Shown here piece after piece: positions 1-5,494 of a stretch of DNA of 5,494 nt. Location: contig NVXB01000053.1 of the NCBI GenBank assembly GCA_002746425.1, positions 24,316 through 29,809 on the forward strand, given 5' to 3'. This DNA is from Hyphomicrobiales bacterium (GTDB lineage Bacteria > Pseudomonadota > Alphaproteobacteria > Rhizobiales > GCA-2746425). The number at the start of each line of letters is the position of its first letter. Positions within the stretch are counted from its first letter, which is position 1. The position numbers were made by a program, and so were the translations under genes. The notes under the pieces are model-generated. The model was not told the DNA's origin, made no database searches, and saw only the letters and a list, made by a program, of their open reading frames with translations.

Positions 1-1
1 T

Positions 2-550
2 GAAGTCTGTGTTGGGATTATGGGTTTGGGAGAGCTTGGGCGTGATGCGGCTGGGGTGTTGAATCGGGTTGGCTTCAACCTGCGAGGTTGGAGCCGCACG
101 CAGAAAACCATTGATCAGGTCGAAACATTTCATGGCGATGATGACTTGCAACCTTTTCTGGCGGGCACTGATTTTTTGATCTGCTTACTGCCACTGACGA
201 GCGAAACCGAAGGCCTTGTCACCTATGATTTGTTGCGACAATTGCGAAAAAATGGTGTTTTGGGCGGACCGGTATTTCTCAATGCAGGGCGCGGCAAAAT
301 TCAGGTTGAAGATGATCTTGTTCGGGCTTTGAGTGATGGCACTCTCATGGCCGCCAGTTTGGATGTGTTTACAACAGAGCCATTGCCGAAAGACAGCCCA
401 TTTTGGGCGCTTAACAATGTCATCATCACGCCGCATGCTGCGGCCTCAAGCAATCCAGCAGCCCTTTCCCGCTTGATTGCCAAGCAGATAGCAGCCCATC
501 GCGCTGGTAAGAACCTGGCCCATTTAGTGGATATGACACGCGGTTACTGA
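2..550 (+). CDS. ghrA: GhrA-type glyoxylate/hydroxypyruvate reductase (D-2-hydroxyacid dehydrogenase), 5'-truncated
   Basis: This is the C-terminal 182 residues of a cytosolic NAD(P)H-dependent 2-hydroxyacid dehydrogenase; the family is about 310 residues, so roughly 130 are cut off by the window edge. The frame is open from base 2, and the internal ATG at 20 lies inside the nucleotide-binding motif, so it is not the start. Seen: the Rossmann glycine motif GLGELG just after base 20, then WSRTQK after the second strand, where the Ser/Arg pair usually favours NADPH. The catalytic triad of the family follows: Arg in NAGRG (codon 290-292), Glu in TTEPLP and His in TPHAAA. The C-terminus MTRGY closely resembles the E. 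coli GhrA ending. Known role of GhrA: reduction of glyoxylate to glycolate and hydroxypyruvate to glycerate. The exact substrate here is inferred from the family. It ends 8 bp from the convergent dnaE2. Confidence 0.88.
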   Translation, partial: EVCVGIMGLGELGRDAAGVLNRVGFNLRGWSRTQKTIDQVETFHGDDDLQPFLAGTDFLICLLPLTSETEGLVTYDLLRQLRKNGVLGGPVFLNAGRGKIQVEDDLVRALSDGTLMAASLDVFTTEPLPKDSPFWALNNVIITPHAAASSNPAALSRLIAKQIAAHRAGKNLAHLVDMTRGY

Positions 551-558
551 GTTGGGCG

Positions 559-3500
559 TTAGTGGAAATTGCGCCCTTTCGGTAAGGCCTGCCTTGTCTT
601 GTTTGACAGGTCTCTGAAGTCTTCTTGTAGTTCAGGGCTTTTCTGCAACAAATGATCGATTTGTTGGGTGGTTTTGGGGGGCGTTATATCCGCAATTGGT
701 CGATGCGCTTCGTCCGCATTCGCCAGCACATTCATTGCATAGACTTGCTCGGAAACCTTGGCTAAGAGCGGTGTTAAGTCAATCATGTGATGGGCGATGA
801 GGTGGGTTACATTGTCGGCGGATTGAATTTTACCGCGGACGCCTATAAAGCGTGAACCCATGACGACGGCGCGGTATTTCTCAAACGTTTTTGGCCAGAC
901 AATAATGTTGGCAATACCGGTCTCATCTTCCAGTGTTTCAAACACCACGCCCTTGGCGGTGCCCGGTCTTTGGCGGATCAGGACCAGTCCGGCAACACCG
1001 ATATAACTGCCGGATCGGGCGGTGTGTAAAGCGCTGGTTGGTTTAAAACTCTGCCGCGCTAAATCTTCGCGAACAAAGGAAACTGGGTGGGCTTTGAGCG
1101 ATAAAGACAAAAAGCGGTAGTCATGCATGACATGCTCGCCAAGTTGCATTTCAGGTAGGAAAACCGCGGGTTCTTGCTGTAAATCGCCTTTCTCATCGAC
1201 TCCCTTGAGGGCAAAGAGTGGCAGGCGTTCCGTGCTGCTGAGTGGGTCCAGCGCCTTGACCTGCCACAGGGCAGAGCGGCGCGGCAGGCCCATGGAGCGC
1301 ATGCAATCTGCTTCGGCAAGGCGCTCAATTGTGGCGCGTGGCAGGCCGGAGCGAACCCATAAATCATGCACACTGGTATAGCCTGATCCGCGATGGGCAA
1401 TAAGCTGTTCGGCCTCCTTTTCGCCAAAACCTTTGACCTGGCGCAGGCCCAGCCGGACGGCATATTTGTGTTTCATGTAGGGGTTCATCTCAGCGTGGTG
1501 AAGTGCCACCTGTTGAGGGGCCGCATCGCCCTCCAGCGTCGAATCCCACTGCGACAGATTGATATCAACTTCGCGCATTTCGACGCCATGCTCGCGCGCA
1601 TCGCGCACCAATTGAGCCGGCGCATAAAACCCCATGGGCTGGGAGTTTAAAATCGCAACGCAAAAGACATCAGGATAATAGCATTTGAGCCAGCACGACA
1701 CATAGACCATCAGCGCAAAACTGGCGGCGTGGCTTTCAGGAAAACCATAATCGCCAAAACCCTCAATCTGGCGAAAACAATGTTCGGCAAATTCCTTCTC
1801 ATAACCATTGCCCACCATGCCATCGACCATTTTGCGTCGGAAATTGCCAATGGTGCCAACCCGGCGAAAGGTGGCCATGGCGCGGCGCAGTTTATCGGCC
1901 TCTGCCGGGGTAAATCCGGCCGCGACAATGGCAATGCCCATCGCCTGTTCCTGAAATAGCGGCACGCCAAGCGTTCTCTCCAACACTTGGCGGAGTTCTT
2001 CCTTGGGATAAATGACGGTTTCTTTTTTCTGCCGTCGCCGCAAATAGGGGTGCACCATATCGCCCTGAATTGGGCCGGGGCGCACAATGGCGACTTCGAT
2101 CACCAGATCATAATAGCATTTTGGTCTGAGGCGCGGCAGCATCGACATTTGCGCCCGGCTTTCAATTTGAAACACGCCCACCGTATCGGCCCGGCAAATC
2201 ATATCAAAAACCGGTTTGTTATCCGCAGGCAGGCTCGCCATGGTTTGGCGCACGCCATAATGGCTTTCCAGCAACCCAAAAGCTTTGCGAATACAGCTCA
2301 GCATGCCCAGCGCCAGCACATCAATTTTGAGCATGCCCAGGCTTTCCAGATCGTCCTTATCCCACTCGACAATGGTGCGGTCATCCATCGCCGCATTTTC
2401 AATTGGGATCAGAGAAGATAACCGGTCACGGGTGATAACAAAGCCGCCAACATGTTGCGATAAATGGCGCGGAAAACCGATGATTTGAGTGGCCAGATCC
2501 ATCATTTGCATCAAATGCTTGTCGCGCGGATCAAACCCGGCACGGCGCGCATCTTTCTCGCTGACCTGCTTGGAACCGCTGCCCCATTTGGTGCCAGATA
2601 TGGCGCTGATGACATCATCGGACAGGCCAAACACTTTGCCGACCTCGCGTATTGCCGAGCGCGAGCGATAGGTGATGACGGTGGCGGCCAGACCGGCATG
2701 AGAGCGGCCATATTTGGCGTAAATATACTGGATCACGACCTCGCGCCGTTCATGCTCAAAATCGACATCAATGTCGGGCGGTTCCTCGCGTTCCTCGGAG
2801 ATAAAGCGCTCAAACAGCAGCTCAACACGCGAGGGGTCAACCTCGGTAATGCCAAGGCAGTAACACACGGCGGAATTGGCAGCAGAGCCGCGCCCCTGGC
2901 ACAAAATACCCTGCGAGCGGGCAAAGCGCACAATGTCATAAACGGTTAGAAAATACGACGCATAATTCAGCTTGCGAATAAGGCCCGTCTCATGGCGGAT
3001 GGCTTTTTGCACCTTCTCCGGCACGCCATCTGGAAAGCGCTTTTTTGCGCCACGTCTTGTCAGCTGTTCCAGTGCCATTTGCGAAGGGATACGCTGCGGT
3101 CCAAGCTCTTCAAAAACCGGGTCTTCGGGGTATTGATAGCGCAGCTCATCTAATGAAAAATGCAGGCGCTCAAACACAGATATGGTGGCTGCCACTGCTG
3201 CCTCGTGATGTTTAAACAGTCGCGCCATTTCTGTGCCGCTTTTAAGGTGCCGCTCGGCATTCGGTTCCAGCAAGTGCCCGGCATTGGCCAGCGTTACACC
3301 ATGGCGAATACAGCTCAACACATCTTGCAAGGGCCGCCGCTGCGGCACATGATACAGCACATTGCCCAGTGCCAGCAGCGCCACTTTGTGTTGCGCGCCA
3401 AGCGCTGCCAGCCGCTGCAAGCGCCTTATATCATGCGGGCCATAAGAGCGGGTTATGCCCAAATAAACATCACGGTCAAAGCGTGTTTTAAGCGGGGCGA

Positions 3501-3930
3501 GACAATCCAGCAATTTATCCTCAAACCGGGCCGGAGGCAGCACGGCCATGACAAATTCAGAGCCCCATTCCAGCAAATCGGCTAATTGCAGATAACACTT
3601 TCCCTTGGGCGCACGCCGCTTGCCGCAGCTTAGCAACTCGCACAGATTGCCCCAGCCCTGCCGGTTTTTAGGCCAGACCAGAATATGCGGTGTGCCATCG
3701 GTAAACAGCAAGCGGCACCCCGGTGCAAAGGGCAGTTTTGCCTCCTTGGCGGCCATATGCGCGCGCACTACGCCGGCTACCGAATTGCGATCGGCAATCG
3801 CCAGACCGTCCAGTTTTAATGCGGCTGCCTGGTTCACCATTTCCTCGGCATGGGAAGCGCCGCGCAAAAACGAGAAATTGCTGGCCGCGCCTAACTCCAC
3901 ATAGGATTTGTGGTTATCAGCCTGGTTCAC
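559..3930 (-). CDS. dnaE2: Error-prone DNA polymerase DnaE2 (C-family, DnaE-like alpha subunit)
   Basis: Complete 1123-residue protein, the usual length for DnaE2, ending in the family-type tail GRNFH. It is the translesion polymerase of the ImuA-ImuB-DnaE2 mutasome and makes damage-induced mutations. Domains in order: an N-terminal PHP domain (about 10-200, SNFSFLRGASH at 17-27), the C-family palm and fingers (about 280-800), a helix-hairpin-helix region (827-848, VKGFGEKEAEQ) and an OB-fold (about 975-1050). Catalytic aspartates visible by family comparison are D388 and D390 in PPDIDVDFE and D537 in LKIDVLALG. Other signatures are GRGSAANS (346-353), FPRHLSQHVGG (486-496) and GFPESHAASFAL (729-740). 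The start is GTG at 3928-3930, overlapping the imuB stop as GTGA. No clear Shine-Dalgarno precedes it, which suggests translational coupling. The PHP metal ligands look degenerate (G14 where His is usual in DnaE). DnaE1 is ruled out by the DnaE2-specific motifs and the imuB neighbour. Confidence 0.97.
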   Translation of the reverse strand: MNQADNHKSYVELGAASNFSFLRGASHAEEMVNQAAALKLDGLAIADRNSVAGVVRAHMAAKEAKLPFAPGCRLLFTDGTPHILVWPKNRQGWGNLCELLSCGKRRAPKGKCYLQLADLLEWGSEFVMAVLPPARFEDKLLDCLAPLKTRFDRDVYLGITRSYGPHDIRRLQRLAALGAQHKVALLALGNVLYHVPQRRPLQDVLSCIRHGVTLANAGHLLEPNAERHLKSGTEMARLFKHHEAAVAATISVFERLHFSLDELRYQYPEDPVFEELGPQRIPSQMALEQLTRRGAKKRFPDGVPEKVQKAIRHETGLIRKLNYASYFLTVYDIVRFARSQGILCQGRGSAANSAVCYCLGITEVDPSRVELLFERFISEEREEPPDIDVDFEHERREVVIQYIYAKYGRSHAGLAATVITYRSRSAIREVGKVFGLSDDVISAISGTKWGSGSKQVSEKDARRAGFDPRDKHLMQMMDLATQIIGFPRHLSQHVGGFVITRDRLSSLIPIENAAMDDRTIVEWDKDDLESLGMLKIDVLALGMLSCIRKAFGLLESHYGVRQTMASLPADNKPVFDMICRADTVGVFQIESRAQMSMLPRLRPKCYYDLVIEVAIVRPGPIQGDMVHPYLRRRQKKETVIYPKEELRQVLERTLGVPLFQEQAMGIAIVAAGFTPAEADKLRRAMATFRRVGTIGNFRRKMVDGMVGNGYEKEFAEHCFRQIEGFGDYGFPESHAASFALMVYVSCWLKCYYPDVFCVAILNSQPMGFYAPAQLVRDAREHGVEMREVDINLSQWDSTLEGDAAPQQVALHHAEMNPYMKHKYAVRLGLRQVKGFGEKEAEQLIAHRGSGYTSVHDLWVRSGLPRATIERLAEADCMRSMGLPRRSALWQVKALDPLSSTERLPLFALKGVDEKGDLQQEPAVFLPEMQLGEHVMHDYRFLSLSLKAHPVSFVREDLARQSFKPTSALHTARSGSYIGVAGLVLIRQRPGTAKGVVFETLEDETGIANIIVWPKTFEKYRAVVMGSRFIGVRGKIQSADNVTHLIAHHMIDLTPLLAKVSEQVYAMNVLANADEAHRPIADITPPKTTQQIDHLLQKSPELQEDFRDLSNKTRQALPKGRNFH
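3927..3930 (-). other. imuB-dnaE2 stop/start overlap (GTGA)
   Basis: On the minus strand, imuB ends with TGA (3929-3927) and dnaE2 begins with GTG (3930-3928), so the genes share four bases. The GTG gives a DnaE2 N-terminus of normal length. No purine-rich ribosome binding site is visible just upstream within the imuB coding end. The arrangement therefore implies one transcript and coupled translation of the two mutasome proteins. The coupling is inferred; the overlap itself is read directly. Confidence 0.85.
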
Positions 3931-5432
3931 GGAAACATGCCATGCATATACCAGCGTGGATGGTTGGTTTCGCGCTCATACAGCCCCAGCCGATAAATCC
4001 AGAAACGCCGCCCGGTACTGTCCTCGACCTTGTAATAATCCCGGCTCATGGCATTGCGACCATCGCGCCACCACTCGCACGAAATGCGCTCGGGGCCTTC
4101 ACTGGCCATAATTTCATAGGTCACTTTGCGCCAGCGAAAGCGCAGCGGCGGGCCTTCCGGAATTTCCGCCATAACATCCACCACTTCGGGGCGGTTCAAC
4201 AGCATGATCGGCCGGGTTAGCTGCTCATCATGAGTTTGTAGCTCTTCTGGTTCTGCCAATGCCAAGGAACCGTGACTGCGTGGGCTGGAGTTTACTTTTC
4301 TATGCGGGGTATGAATGGCAGGTAGCAGCCCAAAACTGCGTTCTGGAATATGCGTCTCGCTCATGACAAAACGCTGCACCCGGTCTGTGCCCAGCCGCGC
4401 GCCAAGGCGATCGATCAGCGCAATCAAACCATCTTCGCAATGGGTTTGAGAGATCAGATCGCTTTGGCGTTGCTGCATCGGGTCGGTGGCCGATATTTCG
4501 AGGCGAATCAGGTCAAACCCAAACCCGGCTTCCAGCGGATTGTGCAACCCGGCCAACCGCTCGCGGAACAGGCGTTCAATATGCACCGGGTCGCGCTCGG
4601 GGTTGGCGGTAATGACGTTGAGACTGTTGCGCTCTCCATCAACCCGAAATAGTTTTAGCTCCAGCATACGCGCACCAAGGCCGCGCGCTTCCAATCCGGG
4701 CTTTAGGTTTTTAGCCAGTGATAAAACGGTGCGGCTGATATCCTCTTCCAGCGCAATCGGTTCGGCAAATTGCCGCTCAGCCACCAGTTCGGCCACCGGC
4801 ATGCGCGGAGAAATGGCCTCGTCCTCATAACCAAAAGCCTGATCCAATCGGCGCAGCAACATCGGCCCATAGCGTGCAGCCAGCGGCGCGCGGGGCAAAT
4901 CGGCAATGCAGCCAATGCTAAGCAGACCCATGCGTTTCAAACTATCAATCTGGCCCTTATCAATGCGCAGGGCATGCAGCGGCAGGCGCGATAATTGCTG
5001 CTTTTCATCGCCCGGTGCAATAATGCGGCTTTTTAGAATATGCCCGAAGCGGGCCACGGCCCACGCCGCACCGGGGGTGGCGGCAATAGCGGTTGAAGCA
5101 TCAAAACCTTGCATGGCAAGGCGGTGCATAATGTCGGATCGTATCTCCTCTTCCCCGCCGATCAAATGGGCGCAGCCAGTAATATCCAGCATCAGGCCGC
5201 AAGGGTGTTTGGTCCTATCCAGCGACAGCAGTGGCGTATAGCGCTCGCACCATTCGGCCAGCGCCACCAAAATTTTCTCATCAGCTGCCGGGTCGGCATC
5301 GTAATGCTCCAATTGCGGATAAATGGCCCTTGCATCGCTTAAGGTTTGGCCCTCGTTCAGGCCAATTTGCCGGGCGGCACAGTTGAGCGCGGTAAGGCGA
5401 ACGGCATTTTTGAGCGTGTCGGTTATGACCAA
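3927..5432 (-). CDS. imuB: ImuB, inactive Y-family DNA polymerase-like mutasome protein; 5' end disrupted or uncertain
   Basis: About 501 residues matching ImuB, the non-catalytic Y-family relative that links DnaE2 to the beta sliding clamp in the SOS mutasome. Seen (numbering from TTG at 5432): VRLTALNCAAR (11-21), the palm segment RYTPLLSLDR (64-73), LDITGCAHL (82-90), then thumb and little-finger regions. The conserved ImuB C-terminal domain runs from about 428 to 501 (RFRWRK, CEWWRDG, DYYKVEDSTGRRFW, PRWYMHG). In active Y-family polymerases the palm motif is S-x-D-E; here it is SLDR (D72, R73), so the catalytic Glu is absent, as expected for ImuB. The start is doubtful. ImuB normally has about 30-45 more residues forming the first palm strand, but an in-frame TGA at 5439-5441 closes the frame. 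TTG at 5430-5432 is only the first possible codon and has no convincing ribosome binding site. The gene is probably truncated, frameshifted or joined to foreign sequence here. Confidence 0.93.
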   Translation of the reverse strand: MVITDTLKNAVRLTALNCAARQIGLNEGQTLSDARAIYPQLEHYDADPAADEKILVALAEWCERYTPLLSLDRTKHPCGLMLDITGCAHLIGGEEEIRSDIMHRLAMQGFDASTAIAATPGAAWAVARFGHILKSRIIAPGDEKQQLSRLPLHALRIDKGQIDSLKRMGLLSIGCIADLPRAPLAARYGPMLLRRLDQAFGYEDEAISPRMPVAELVAERQFAEPIALEEDISRTVLSLAKNLKPGLEARGLGARMLELKLFRVDGERNSLNVITANPERDPVHIERLFRERLAGLHNPLEAGFGFDLIRLEISATDPMQQRQSDLISQTHCEDGLIALIDRLGARLGTDRVQRFVMSETHIPERSFGLLPAIHTPHRKVNSSPRSHGSLALAEPEELQTHDEQLTRPIMLLNRPEVVDVMAEIPEGPPLRFRWRKVTYEIMASEGPERISCEWWRDGRNAMSRDYYKVEDSTGRRFWIYRLGLYERETNHPRWYMHGMFP

Positions 5433-5494
5433 CCCGCATCAACATTAACGCCGCAGCGAGCTGCACCTTAGTGCCAATGCCGTCAGAGAAACCT
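5433..5494 (-). other. Unexplained segment upstream of the imuB frame
   Basis: Here the window should encode the ImuB N-terminus, but the imuB frame has TGA at 5439-5441 and TAA at 5445-5447. A second frame carries stops near 5480 and 5466. The only frame open through the segment encodes a peptide containing SDGIGTKVQLA, which does not resemble ImuB and does not look like the end of ImuA. No recognisable promoter or LexA box (direct GTTC repeats spaced by seven bases) is visible in these 62 bases. It may be sequence from elsewhere joined at the end of an assembly, or a real rearrangement point. Confidence 0.4.

Noticed and set aside
20..550. ATG at base 20 as the true start of the dehydrogenase
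   Set aside because: The frame stays open to the window edge and the upstream codons (EVCVGI) form the first Rossmann strand. The gene begins outside the window.
554..576. Inverted repeat GGGCG...CGCCC as a bidirectional terminator
   Set aside because: The stem is only 5 bp with a 13-base loop, and the flanking T-run is just three bases. Too weak to call as a feature.
2301..2340. Direct repeat gcatgcccag at 2301-2310 and 2331-2340
   Set aside because: It encodes the two LGML segments around the catalytic Asp of DnaE2 (LGMLKIDVLALGML), so coding accounts for it.
2776..2796. Repeated GTTC resembling an alphaproteobacterial LexA box
   Set aside because: The two GTTC elements are separated by five bases, not the required seven, and lie inside dnaE2 coding sequence encoding the conserved Glu-rich stretch before the active site.
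3723..4220. Open frame of 165 codons on the plus strand across the imuB-dnaE2 junction, and other plus-strand frames within 1127-5342
   Set aside because: They lie antisense to well-supported imuB and dnaE2 coding sequence, and their translations look like no family I recognise. They are by-products of the codon use of the real genes.
5281..5466. 61-codon minus-strand frame starting with GTG at the right edge
   Set aside because: Most of it overlaps imuB in another frame and gives an Arg/Cys-rich, non-protein-like translation. Only its first residues, outside imuB, are of interest and are treated as a finding.

Overview
The window is a 5.5 kb piece of a bacterial chromosome, most likely from an alphaproteobacterium. 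The main reasons are the imuB-dnaE2 gene pair, the DnaE2 and ImuB sequence signatures, and a GhrA-like 2-hydroxyacid dehydrogenase of the type common in that class. Genus cannot be assigned from the sequence alone. Coding density is close to 100%. There are no tRNA or rRNA genes, CRISPR arrays, insertion sequences or intergenic stretches of note.

Layout: (1) Bases 2-550, plus strand, hold the C-terminal 182 residues of a GhrA-type glyoxylate/hydroxypyruvate reductase, cut by the left window edge. (2) After a gap of only 8 bp, and facing it tail to tail, comes a complete dnaE2 on the minus strand (3930 down to 559), encoding a 1123-residue error-prone C-family DNA polymerase. (3) Directly upstream of dnaE2, overlapping it by the four bases GTGA, is imuB on the minus strand (about 5432 down to 3927). 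It encodes a Y-family polymerase-like protein without the full catalytic acidic set. (4) The last 56-62 bases (about 5433-5494) do not continue the imuB reading frame and do not look like an ImuB N-terminus in any frame.

Functionally, imuB and dnaE2 are two parts of the known DNA-damage-inducible mutasome ImuA(or ImuA')-ImuB-DnaE2. In it DnaE2 does the translesion synthesis and ImuB acts as a non-catalytic adaptor to the sliding clamp. imuA and the LexA-controlled promoter would be expected upstream of imuB, beyond the right edge. The dehydrogenase belongs to carbon metabolism and has no evident link to the mutasome.

I do not see an undescribed system here. The most useful second-look item is the abrupt loss of the imuB frame at its 5' end. 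It could be an assembly or chimeric join, a real truncation, or a frameshift.
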